From: Dehalococcoidales bacterium | Lineage (GTDB): Bacteria; Chloroflexota; Dehalococcoidia; Dehalococcoidales; UBA5627 | Length of the DNA stretch: 6,544 bases | NCBI GenBank assembly: GCA_012719115.1 | Contig: JAAYAZ010000155.1 | Span: forward strand, 1-6,544 | Direction: 5' to 3' | In this document: positions 1 through 5,290 of the stretch, one piece after another | Numbering within the stretch: position 1 is the first letter of the stretch | Layout of the letters: the number at the start of each line of letters is the position of its first letter | Translations under genes and position numbers: made by a program | The notes under the pieces: generated by a model | Database searches by the model: none | Told to the model about the DNA's origin: nothing | What the model saw: only the letters and a program-made list of their open reading frames with translations

Positions 1-580
1 CACAGCCCGCCAGCCCCAAATCCTGCCACTGCATAAGCACATCGCCATAAATTACATATACTCCGCCGAATTGTCCGTTATTTTGGTTTTTAGTACCGAC
101 AAGTATGGCATAACCGCCGTTATAAGGTGAAACGTCGATCGAGCTGATAACGGTATCCGGGTCCGTAAGGCGACTCGATAAAGAGGCAACAACCATATTA
201 GTGTCATTAATGCATTTATAAATCTGATAGGTCGTTGCGCTGTAAAGGGTATCGTCGGCTGTAACAACCATATCTATAATGGTATCTGTGCCGCTTCCGA
301 CTGCCTGCCAGCTTTTGCCGTCGTCAGATGACCTGTAGAGATTTGAAGACAATCCGGTTACCCCGGCATATAGAATACCTCTACTGTCTGAGGCAAGGCA
401 GGTTATATCCGAACCGTTGGCAAGCAACCAGCCGTTTTCGGCTCCCTGTGACGGAATGCTTGCCTGCCGCCAACTGACGGCATTTGATGCGCTTTCGATA
501 GTGCCGAAAGTGCCATCCGGAAGGATAACAAGTATGGTAAACGAAGCTATCAGGCATAGAATTAGTCTTTTGAATGACAT
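1..580 (-). CDS. Exported Asp-box (BNR/sialidase-like) beta-propeller protein, N-terminal part
   Basis: The reading frame is open from an ATG at 580-578 to the left edge of the window, giving 193 codons without a stop; the 3' end lies outside. Residues 1-26 look like a signal peptide: MSFKR, then a hydrophobic run (about 6-20), then small residues near TFG. The mature part is rich in Gly, Ser, Asp and Thr, with short beta-strand-like stretches such as 'ILYAGVTG' and 'LYRSSDDGKSW'. SSDDGKSW at residues 84-91 fits the Asp-box pattern (SxDxGxSW) of sialidase, VPS10 and Ycf48-type propellers. Cysteines are at 9, 61, 123 and 193. The protein is probably extracytoplasmic or surface-attached, but no enzymatic residue is visible and the substrate is unknown. 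No Shine-Dalgarno sequence precedes the ATG; see the adjoining promoter. The signal peptide supports this start. Fold class is fairly sure; exact function is not known. Confidence 0.75.
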   Translation of the reverse strand, partial: MSFKRLILCLIASFTILVILPDGTFGTIESASNAVSWRQASIPSQGAENGWLLANGSDITCLASDSRGILYAGVTGLSSNLYRSSDDGKSWQAVGSGTDTIIDMVVTADDTLYSATTYQIYKCINDTNMVVASLSSRLTDPDTVISSIDVSPYNGGYAILVGTKNQNNGQFGGVYVIYGDVLMQWQDLGLAGC

Positions 581-586
581 CGGGCT

Positions 587-616
587 ATTTTATAACACCC
601 ATTCAACCTGAGTCAA
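587..616 (-). promoter_or_regulatory. Extended -10 promoter for the propeller gene, apparently leaderless
   Basis: Read on the minus strand, TTGACT (616-611) is followed after 16 bases by TATAAA (594-589), with TG one base upstream (597-596), so this is an extended -10 element. The -10 ends only 8 bases before the ATG at 580. The expected transcription start therefore falls on or within about 3 bases of the A of ATG, leaving no room for a ribosome binding site. The elements are seen directly; leaderless translation is inferred. Confidence 0.55.
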
Positions 617-659
617 AAATTATATTACAAAATTGTGATGCTGTATTTACGAGGAATGA

Positions 660-674
660 ATTACCACTTTGCGG
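660..674 (+). repeat. 15-bp direct repeat, copy 1 (second copy 1074-1088)
   Basis: ATTACCACTTTGCGG occurs identically at 660-674 and 1074-1088 in the same orientation. The second copy runs directly into the CTCCCTTT hairpin repeat at 1089-1125, so it is probably the edge of a larger composite unit that is degenerate at the first site. Confidence 0.6.
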
Positions 675-709
675 GTCCTCGATTTATATGAGATCCTTCG
701 GCTTCGCCT

Positions 710-738
710 CAGAATGACGCACAATAGAATGTCATTGC
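710..738 (+). repeat. 29-bp direct repeat with internal inverted repeat, copy 1
   Basis: This copy matches 1308-1336 with one mismatch in 29 bases. Within it AATGAC (713-718) and GTCATT (731-736) form a 6-bp inverted repeat. The AATGAC/GTCATT ends resemble the ends of the repeat unit at 4306-4387, so this may be a junction between two adjacent interspersed repeats. Confidence 0.7.
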
Positions 739-755
739 AGGGAACCCCTACAAAT

Positions 756-791
756 CCGTTCGCCGAGCTTGTCGAAGGGTTGAACGAACGG
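756..791 (+). repeat. Interspersed palindromic repeat, CCGTTCG...CGAACGG type
   Basis: The unit has 7-bp perfect inverted ends, CCGTTCG (756-762) and CGAACGG (785-791), around a core containing GAGCTTGTCGAAGGGTTGAA. A second copy lies at 918-951. Short elements of this type occur in many copies in various bacterial genomes. That is general knowledge; copy number here was not measured. Confidence 0.65.
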
Positions 792-828
792 ATGATAGCA
801 TTTTTAATTTATCGCCGCCGTTATGGTT

Positions 829-844
829 TCCCGATAAATCGGGA
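829..844. repeat. REP-like palindrome TCCCGATAAATCGGGA, copy 1
   Basis: TCCCGATAAATCGGGA consists of 6-7 bp arms around a short AT core. Four copies are visible in this window: here, 1011-1024 (one arm degraded), 1163-1176 (GATAAGTC variant) and 4361-4376 (identical). The first and third copies share the right flank, GGGATTTCGTT. Confidence 0.75.
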
Positions 845-917
845 TTTCGTTCCGTTTTACGGAACTCAACATTTTTGCGAATGGCTATCATTTAACCACG
901 AACGGCTTTTTATATAT

Positions 918-951
918 CCGTTCGCCCTGAGCTTGTCGAAGGGTTGAACGG
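918..951 (+). repeat. Interspersed palindromic repeat, CCGTTC...GAACGG type, copy 2
   Basis: CCGTTC (918-923) and GAACGG (946-951) bound a core with a second inverted pair, CCCT (925-928) and AGGG (940-943), so the whole unit can form a broken hairpin. It shares the GAGCTTGTCGAAGGGTTGAA core with 756-791 but has CCCT in place of a shorter left core, so the two copies have diverged by a small indel. Confidence 0.65.
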
Positions 952-988
952 CATTCTGCTATATTTATGCGTGGCGGGGTAATTAAGT

Positions 989-1043
989 TGTATCGTAGGG
1001 ATTGCTTCGCCCCGATAAATCGGAGGCTCGCAAAGACGATACA
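989..1043. repeat. Nested repeat: TGTATCGT/ACGATACA unit carrying a REP-like palindrome
   Basis: The 55-bp unit has 8-bp perfect inverted ends, TGTATCGT (989-996) and ACGATACA (1036-1043). Between them are GGATTGCTTCG and CTCGCAAAGACGA, which resemble the two halves of a common bacterial interspersed repeat. These halves are split by the palindrome CCCGATAAATCGGA (1011-1024). The arrangement suggests that one repeat inserted into another. The nesting is inferred. Confidence 0.55.
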
Positions 1044-1088
1044 TAATTGTCATGGTGAGTTCGTCGTGGTCGGATTACCACTTTGCGG

Positions 1089-1125
1089 TTCTCTCCCTTT
1101 GGCAAAGGGAGAATAAGAGGGATTT
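1089..1125 (+). repeat. 37-bp direct repeat with hairpin, copy 1 (second copy 4521-4557)
   Basis: This copy matches 4521-4557 at 34 of 37 positions in the same orientation. TCTCCCTTT (1092-1100) and AAAGGGAGA (1104-1112) form a perfect 9-bp stem with a GGC loop. In the second copy mismatches weaken the stem. The copies lie on either side of mutS2, about 3.4 kb apart. Confidence 0.7.
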
Positions 1126-1130
1126 TAGTT

Positions 1131-1177
1131 GTCATGCTGAATTCGTGAAGGACGAATGAAGCCCCGATAAGTCGGGA
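1131..1177. repeat. Composite interspersed repeat related to 4306-4376
   Basis: GTCATGCTGAATTCGT (1131-1146) matches 4306-4321 at 14 of 16 bases. The stretch 1151-1177, ending in the palindrome CCCGATAAGTCGGG (1163-1176), matches 4350-4376 at 23 of 27 bases. The spacing between the two parts differs, so this is a shorter version of the longer unit upstream of mutS2. Confidence 0.6.
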
Positions 1178-1204
1178 TTTCGTTTCGCCAAGCGAAAACT
1201 CAAT

Positions 1205-1284
1205 ATCTGGAGTGGGGAGGTTATTACGGATTAACGACCTGTTGCCGGGGCAGCCTGTCTGCTGGTTCTCCCCACCCCCCAGAT
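1205..1284. repeat. 80-bp imperfect hairpin with GTGGGGAG/CTCCCCAC arms
   Basis: The outer arms ATCTGGAGTGGGGAG (1205-1219) and CTCCCCACCCCCCAGAT (1268-1284) pair over 8 continuous bases (GTGGGGAG with CTCCCCAC). After a two-base bulge they pair again as ATCTGG with CCAGAT. An inner small hairpin, GTTGC (1241-1245) with GCAGC (1250-1254), lies in the loop. It could be an interspersed repeat or a structured RNA. No T-tract follows, so it is not a typical terminator. Confidence 0.5.
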
Positions 1285-1307
1285 TCTTCAGGCACCCCCT
1301 GTGACTT

Positions 1308-1336
1308 CAGAATGACACACAATAGAATGTCATTGC
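1308..1336 (+). repeat. 29-bp direct repeat with internal inverted repeat, copy 2
   Basis: This is the second copy of the unit at 710-738, with one base different. It abuts the left terminal repeat of the mobile-element relic (1337), which suggests that the relic sits at the edge of this repeat. Confidence 0.7.
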
Positions 1337-1673
1337 GGGTTAATTACTCATAAATGTGTGCTAAAGGAGATTAGTAGCAAGCACAGCTTAAACGTATTAT
1401 GATTGAGCCATTATTAAACTCATTCAAGGATTGATGTTATGTTAAAATTAATATTGCCCTTATTGCGGCCTGAATACTGTAAAAAAGGATATGTTTAACT
1501 ATTTGGAGAATAAGCAAATTCCATCCAGCACCAATAGTTTGGAAGTCTACTTTTCTAGGCTAAAAGGGCATTATAGACAGCATAGAGGCTTATCTAAAGC
1601 GAAGCTGGAAAGTTATTTCGATTGGTACTTATTTTTTAAACAAAAATAGCACACATCTGTGATTAATATGCCC
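1337..1673 (+). mobile_element. Internally deleted insertion-sequence relic (MITE-like), 337 bp
   Basis: The left end (1337-1363) and the reverse complement of the right end (1673-1647) match at 21 of 27 positions. Both begin with GGG and end in an identical ATGTGTGCTA (1354-1363) / TAGCACACAT (1647-1656). Between them lie the start and end of a transposase frame (see 1439-1649), whose TAG stop falls inside the right terminal repeat, as is common in compact IS elements. The bases just outside the ends (GTCATTGC on the left, AGGATGAC on the right) do not form a target-site duplication. The element is therefore old, rearranged, or its exact outer ends are misjudged. It may have been movable in trans by a full-length relative, but none is in this window. 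Confidence 0.7.
1439..1649 (+). pseudogene. Transposase remnant (IS256/IS1249-like?), frameshifted and internally deleted
   Basis: The ATG at 1439 starts MLKL and then continues out of frame, ending at a TAA after about 20 codons. Another frame, open from 1452, reads YCPYCGLNTVKKD, a typical N-terminal zinc knuckle. Removing one A near 1450 would join MLK(L) to YCPYCG, so a one-base insertion probably broke the gene. The same frame then runs straight into a transposase C-terminus ending at TAG 1647-1649. Recognisable pieces are IPSSTNSLEVYFSRLKGHYR and QHRGLSKAKLESYFDWYL. 'IPSxTN...LE...HRGLS' resembles the C-terminal signature of IS1249-type (IS256 group) transposases. The several hundred residues expected between, including the catalytic acidic residues, are missing. 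An ATG at 1491 could still give a 52-residue peptide, but expression is doubtful. Transposase origin is fairly sure; the family is tentative. Confidence 0.7.
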
Positions 1674-1698
1674 AGGATGACGTATTAGGTATACCACT

Positions 1699-4050
1699 CT
1701 ATCTCAAATTGATAACCGTAACCCCGTCCCCGCCCTCTCCCGCCGGTACGGCTTCGAAGTTTTTCACCAGCGGGTGGTGCGATGCCAGGTCGCGCACCAT
1801 CGAGCGTACCGTTCCGGTGCCGTAACCGTGGATGATGCGCACTCTTTTCAGGTTGGAAACGGCGGCATCATTTAAGTAATTATCTAAAAGCACCTCTACC
1901 TCGTCGGCTCGTTTGCCGCGCAGGTCGAGTTCCATCGCCATCTGTCTTAACGGAACCTGTACCTGCACCTCGTATGCTTTGTCCTTTATCTCATCCCCGG
2001 ATAGCTTGATAAGGCCTTCTCTGTCGGTATTAAAACTCATCGAACCGGTCGATACTTTTACCTGTCCGGTCTTGTCATTTATAGAAACAACTTTTGCCTT
2101 AACGCCCACTTCCTTTATCAGTACATTGTCGCCGACTTCAATGACAGTGTCTTCTTCCGGCAGTGTTTCTTCCTCTTCCGCCAGAATGCCTTCCCTGATT
2201 TGCCGGCGAACTGATTGCGAGGTCTGGCGGGCGTTTTTAATAGCTTCCTGAGATTTTGCCCTGCGCATTTCGGAGCTGACCAGTTTTAATTCTTTTTCCA
2301 GCCGCGCTACCTCTTCTATAATTGAATCGCGGGCGTTCTGCTTCAATTTTTGCTTTTCTTCCTTAAATTTCGTTAGTTCGGTCGATAGCTCTTTATTCTG
2401 ACGGGTGTATATTATCTTTTCGTCCGCCAGTTCGCGGTTTAATGTCTCCAATCTCTGCTTTTCCTGCTGGATGTTGGTCAGCAGTTCCTCAAGCCGGCGG
2501 GAGCCTTCTTCAAGTGAGCTTCGGGCGGTGCTGATAACCTCTTGCGGCAAGCCGAAATGAGCGGCGGTTGCAATGGCGTTGGAGCCTCCGGGAGTTCCCA
2601 GTGTCAGCTTGTAAGTCGGTGTCATAGTTTCGGGGTCGAAATCAAAAGAGGCATTCTGCAATCCTTCCGTTACATGCGCAAACACTTTAAGGTCGGTATA
2701 GTGGGTTGTTATGGCTGCCAGAGAGTGCGAGGCAAGGATATGCAGCAGAATCGCCCTGCCCAAAGCAGAGCCCTCGTTGGGGTCGGTGCTGGCTCCCAGT
2801 TCATCTAAAAGAACAAGGTTATGACCCGATAGTTTTTTCAGGATGCGGGCGATATTACTCATATGCCAACTGAAAGTCGAGAGCGTCTGCGCTATGCTCT
2901 GCTCATCGCCGATGTCGGCAAAAATGCCGTCAAGAACCGGCAGCCGGCTGGTTGGTGCTGCCGGAATCGGCAGTCCTGCCTGTGTCATTAAACATAACAA
3001 CCCGATTGTTTTTAAGGCGACTGTCTTTCCTCCGGTGTTGGGTCCGGTAATAATCAATACCGAAAAGTCATTGCCTATTTCGATACTGAGCGGAACGGCG
3101 GAATCTCCCAGCAGGGGGTGGCGGGCGTCATCCAGTTTGATTAAGGGCGGCGCGGAAGTATCCGGTTTATAGACAGTGGCTTCGTTTGCTTTGAAACGCC
3201 TTGCAAAGCGCGCTTTTGCCAGAGTCAGGTCAAGTGCGGCAGCGGCTTCGATGCTGTCGATTATATCTTCGCTGACACCGCCGATAAGTTCGCTGATTTC
3301 GGTAAGAATGCGGGCGATTTCACGCTTTTCCTCGATTTGCTCCTCTTTTAAGGCATTGCCCATTTCCAGTGTCTGCAACGGCTCGATAAACAGGGTAGCC
3401 CCTGAGTTCGAGACATCGTGGACAATCCCGCTGATTTCTTTGCGGTGTTCGCTCTTTATCGGAATGACATAACGTCCTTCGCGTTCGGTAATTAACGCTT
3501 CCTGAATATAGTGCTGCTGGGTGCCGGTAGAGATTAATCCCTGCAAAGTATTCATCAGGGCGGCTTTTTTTGCCTGCTGATTGCGGCGGATGGATAACAG
3601 TTTTGCCGAAGCATTAGGCAGAATCTCTCCGTCTATGGAAATTGCCCGGTCGATGGCTTTTTCAATCGGGGTAAATTCGCTTATATTATCACTGTATTTT
3701 GATAATGCGGGAAATCTATCGGGATGGTCTGTAATTGCGTTTCGCAGCAGGCGCATTACCTGCAGCGAGGTGCAAATAACTCTAAGGGTTTTCGGGTCGA
3801 GTACTTGACCGCGCGAGGCGGCAACGGCATAATCGCAAATATCCTCGACTCCGTTTGCCGAAACAGAACTGTCCTCTTCCATAAGTCCGGAGGCTTCTCT
3901 CGATTCATCAAGCTTGGTCCGGATAACGTCTATATCCGTAGAAGGGGATAGCGACATCGCCATTTCGCTACTGATTGAAAAGGAACAGTAGCCGGCGATG
4001 ATTTCACGGATGCGGGGGAATTCCAGCAGTTCAAGGTCTTTTTTATCCAT
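1699..4050 (-). CDS. mutS2: Endonuclease MutS2 (MutS-like ATPase with Smr domain)
   Basis: This is a full-length MutS2 of 783 residues, the usual family size. In order it has: an N-terminal core/lever region with no mismatch-recognition domain (about 1-300); the ABC-type ATPase with Walker A GPNTGGKT (336-343), signature region GDEQSIAQTLSTFSWHM (381-397), Walker B LVLLDELGASTDP (412-424) and switch histidine H450 in TTHYTD; a Glu/Lys-rich coiled coil (about 510-625); a KOW-like small beta domain (about 635-685); and a C-terminal Smr domain (708-783) with LDLRG (708-712) and HGYGTG (741-746). MutS2 proteins act in the cytoplasm. They are described as suppressing homologous recombination or rescuing collided ribosomes, depending on the species; the sequence cannot decide between these. 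The gene stands alone between two repeat-filled gaps, so no operon partner is evident. There is no Shine-Dalgarno sequence before the ATG. MDKKDLELLEF is a normal family start, and all motifs are intact. Confidence 0.96.
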   Translation of the reverse strand: MDKKDLELLEFPRIREIIAGYCSFSISSEMAMSLSPSTDIDVIRTKLDESREASGLMEEDSSVSANGVEDICDYAVAASRGQVLDPKTLRVICTSLQVMRLLRNAITDHPDRFPALSKYSDNISEFTPIEKAIDRAISIDGEILPNASAKLLSIRRNQQAKKAALMNTLQGLISTGTQQHYIQEALITEREGRYVIPIKSEHRKEISGIVHDVSNSGATLFIEPLQTLEMGNALKEEQIEEKREIARILTEISELIGGVSEDIIDSIEAAAALDLTLAKARFARRFKANEATVYKPDTSAPPLIKLDDARHPLLGDSAVPLSIEIGNDFSVLIITGPNTGGKTVALKTIGLLCLMTQAGLPIPAAPTSRLPVLDGIFADIGDEQSIAQTLSTFSWHMSNIARILKKLSGHNLVLLDELGASTDPNEGSALGRAILLHILASHSLAAITTHYTDLKVFAHVTEGLQNASFDFDPETMTPTYKLTLGTPGGSNAIATAAHFGLPQEVISTARSSLEEGSRRLEELLTNIQQEKQRLETLNRELADEKIIYTRQNKELSTELTKFKEEKQKLKQNARDSIIEEVARLEKELKLVSSEMRRAKSQEAIKNARQTSQSVRRQIREGILAEEEETLPEEDTVIEVGDNVLIKEVGVKAKVVSINDKTGQVKVSTGSMSFNTDREGLIKLSGDEIKDKAYEVQVQVPLRQMAMELDLRGKRADEVEVLLDNYLNDAAVSNLKRVRIIHGYGTGTVRSMVRDLASHHPLVKNFEAVPAGEGGDGVTVINLR

Positions 4051-4062
4051 ATCTAATTCTGT

Positions 4063-4068
4063 ATTATA
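4063..4068 (-). promoter_or_regulatory. Consensus -10 (TATAAT) close to the mutS2 start
   Basis: On the minus strand TATAAT (4068-4063) lies 12 bases before the mutS2 ATG, with only a T-rich TTTTAT-like -35. A start about 7 bases after the -10 leaves a leader of roughly 5 nt and no Shine-Dalgarno site. The -10 is seen directly; its use and the short leader are inferred, and in AT-rich DNA chance matches occur. Confidence 0.4.
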
Positions 4069-4271
4069 AAGAGTTGTATATAAAAATAAAAATACGATAG
4101 TTTCTTTAATTCTTATAGTAACGGGAATCTTTGATAAGAGAACTTTTCTTGATGCTCTATCAGGAATATTAATATCATGCAGGGAAGTCGTCGAATTGCC
4201 GAAAATGACAATTTAATCGTTGACCCCGTAGTGACGGGCATTGTTCCGTCCGCCATGTTCGTATAAAGGGC

Positions 4272-4301
4272 GGGCGACCCATGGTCGCCCCTACGTTTTT
4301 T
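4272..4301 (+). repeat. GGGCGACC/GGTCGCCC hairpin followed by a T-tract
   Basis: GGGCGACC (4272-4279) and GGTCGCCC (4283-4290) form a perfect 8-bp GC-rich stem with a CAT loop. CTACG and six Ts (4296-4301) follow. The shape is that of an intrinsic terminator on the plus strand, but no plus-strand gene lies upstream. The GGGCGACC...GGTCGCCCCTACG motif also resembles a widespread interspersed bacterial repeat, which is the likelier explanation. Confidence 0.5.
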
Positions 4302-4305
4302 ATTT

Positions 4306-4387
4306 GTCATGCCAAATTCGTACATTAGCTTCGCTAAGTATAAATGGTGGTCGAACGAAGTCCCGATAAATCGGGATCAGAATGACA
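4306..4387. repeat. Composite repeat with GTCAT...ATGAC ends and a REP-like palindrome
   Basis: The unit starts TGTCAT (4305-4310) and ends ATGACA (4383-4387 plus flank), so it has short inverted ends. It holds AGCTTCGCT, a self-complementary stretch near 4327-4335, and the palindrome TCCCGATAAATCGGGA (4361-4376). Two blocks are shared with 1131-1177 (14/16 and 23/27 identical). The palindrome itself is identical to the one at 829-844. Confidence 0.6.
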
Positions 4388-4520
4388 TTACATAAATGCC
4401 CGTTAAGAGGAGTCCCTACACTTTGTCTTTTTGAGCGTAGCGAAGAATCTAATGTAAATAGGAGAGTGAATAGACTCGCAATGGCAACTGTAAAAAAAGG
4501 CAGGAAATAGCACTCGTCGA

Positions 4521-4557
4521 TTCTCTCACTTTGGAAAAGGGAGATTAAGAGGGATTT
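4521..4557 (+). repeat. 37-bp direct repeat, copy 2
   Basis: This is the partner of 1089-1125 at 34 of 37 positions. Differences at positions 8, 15 and 25 partly break the hairpin found in copy 1, so this copy looks more decayed. Confidence 0.7.
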
Positions 4558-4642
4558 AAATGCAATTCGAGGTTAGTCGCCGTTATCACCCTAAAGGGTA
4601 CTTCGGGTTCGACAGGCTTCCTTCGATATACTCAGGACATGC

Positions 4643-4678
4643 ACTACGAGCGGCTTTTGGGATTAACTACGAGCGGCT
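4643..4678 (+). repeat. 13-bp direct repeat ACTACGAGCGGCT, two copies 10 bp apart
   Basis: ACTACGAGCGGCT occurs at 4643-4655 and 4666-4678. A related ACCACGAACGGCT lies at about 895-907, next to the interspersed repeat there. The preceding bases (about 4610-4640) carry broken pieces of a TTCGACAAGCTC-type repeat, so this is probably repeat debris rather than an operator, despite being about 115 bp upstream of the DUF134 promoter. Confidence 0.5.
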
Positions 4679-4793
4679 ATAGTTTTTATTTACGTCAAGA
4701 GACAAAAATGCGCTCGCTCTGATTCTCTTTGTATCGGGAAAGGCTCTAAAAGCGGAATCATTAAGTTTGATAGATATGCATTATAAGCAGTGG

Positions 4794-4822
4794 TTGACAT
4801 CAATTCCTTAAAAAACTATAAT
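4794..4822 (+). promoter_or_regulatory. Perfect-consensus sigma-70 promoter for DUF134-mrp
   Basis: TTGACA (4794-4799), a 17-base spacer, and TATAAT (4817-4822) match the sigma-70 consensus in both hexamers and in spacing. Transcription should start near 4829, giving a leader of about 43 nt with the ribosome site GGGAG (4856-4860) 11 bases before the ATG at 4872. A five-codon open frame (ATG 4832, TAG 4847-4849) lies at the very 5' end of this leader. Confidence 0.85.
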
Positions 4823-4871
4823 AGTGGACATATGGGCGAAATAAACTAGGTTATCGGGAGTTTTTAAGCAA

Positions 4872-5264
4872 ATGGGTAGACAGCCACTGCGTCGCAGGGT
4901 GGGTTTTATTCCACCGGTAAGCAGTTTTACGCCAACGGGAAGGCAGCTTTCTTTAATGCAGGGAGTAAAACTTACCGTTGAAGAACTGGAAGCTATTCGT
5001 TTGAAAGATGTCGAGGAACTGGAGCTTGAGGATTGTGCTCAGGAGATGAACGTTTCGCGAACTACTTTTTCTCGTATACTGGATTCAGCTCGTAAAAGCA
5101 TTGCCGATGCACTCTTAAACGGCAAAGCGATAGTGATTGAGGGCGGAAATTTCGAGGTGTCTGCCATAAGGCGTTTCTCTTGTCCTATGGGTATCAGGTG
5201 GTACGCTACCGGTGAGAATATTTTCAGCCAATTGCCCAAGAATTGTCCGATACGCAATAAATAA
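4872..5264 (+). CDS. DUF134/UPF0251 family HTH DNA-binding protein
   Basis: At 130 residues the protein aligns by eye along the whole DUF134 (UPF0251) family: an N-terminal RRRVGFIPPVSSFTPTG (7-23); 'LTVEELEAIRLKDVEELELEDCA' (34-56); a helix-turn-helix of the sigma-70 region 4 type, MNVSRTTFSRILDSARKSIA (59-78); and ALLNGKAIVIEGG (80-92). The likely role is transcription control in the cytoplasm. DUF134 genes are often found near Mrp-type ATPases and NifX/NifB-like cofactor proteins, which fits the neighbour here; no target has been proved. The C-terminal tail aligns with the family's zinc-ribbon tail but is degenerate: FSCPMGIRW (102-110) has C104 without its CxxC partner, and NCPIR (124-128) has C125 without the second cysteine. 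The start is supported by GGGAG 11 bases upstream and by family alignment. No terminator follows, so it is probably co-transcribed with mrp, 77 bp downstream. Confidence 0.9.
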   Translation: MGRQPLRRRVGFIPPVSSFTPTGRQLSLMQGVKLTVEELEAIRLKDVEELELEDCAQEMNVSRTTFSRILDSARKSIADALLNGKAIVIEGGNFEVSAIRRFSCPMGIRWYATGENIFSQLPKNCPIRNK

Positions 5265-5290
5265 CGTAAAACGGTATAACCGGATATAGA

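Larger units (their letters stand above)
581..1336. other. Gene-free, repeat-rich intergenic stretch
   Basis: Apart from the promoter at its left end, this 756-bp stretch holds no credible gene. The only sizeable open frame (669-947, plus strand) is built from repeat units and encodes the 'PFALSLSKG' peptide that such repeats give when translated. The stretch is a patchwork of short palindromes and direct repeats, listed separately. Several of their families recur in the gap upstream of mutS2 (4051-4793). None was seen within the coding genes. Confidence 0.75.
4051..4793. other. Repeat-rich gap between the divergent mutS2 and DUF134 genes
   Basis: This 743-bp stretch contains no convincing gene. 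The minus-strand open frame 4113-4325 runs through repeats and has no recognisable domain. The stretch carries a GC hairpin with T-tract (4272-4301), a composite repeat (4306-4387), the second copy of the 37-bp repeat (4521-4557), and a 13-bp tandem repeat (4643-4678). It must also contain the mutS2 promoter at its left end, and it adjoins the DUF134 promoter at its right end. Confidence 0.75.

Noticed and set aside
417..611. 64-codon plus-strand open frame
   Set aside because: It is antisense to the N-terminus of the propeller gene, which has a signal peptide, an Asp-box and a promoter.
669..947. 92-codon plus-strand open frame
   Set aside because: It is made of interspersed repeats (ends in the repeat-derived PFALSLSKG peptide), has no ribosome site or domain, and spans palindromes.
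581..1336. CRISPR array
   Set aside because: The repeats differ in type, spacing and orientation; there is no regular repeat-spacer pattern and no cas gene.
1329..1681. 8-bp target-site duplication around the mobile relic
   Set aside because: The flanks GTCATTGC and AGGATGAC do not match, and shifting the ends a few bases gives no match either.
1913..3951. Several plus-strand open frames of 75-112 codons opposite mutS2
   Set aside because: They are antisense shadows of an intact, well-conserved mutS2 and show no domains of their own.
4272..4301. Intrinsic terminator reading of the hairpin plus T-tract
   Set aside because: No plus-strand gene ends upstream, and the motif resembles an interspersed repeat, so it is listed as a repeat.
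4113..4325. 70-codon minus-strand open frame upstream of mutS2
   Set aside because: It runs through the GGGCGACC hairpin and the GTCAT composite repeat and has no recognisable protein family.
4481..4510. Nine-codon frame MATVKKGRK
   Set aside because: It looks like the start of a basic protein, but GGAG is 16 bases away and the frame stops at once; it is too short to support as a gene or gene relic.
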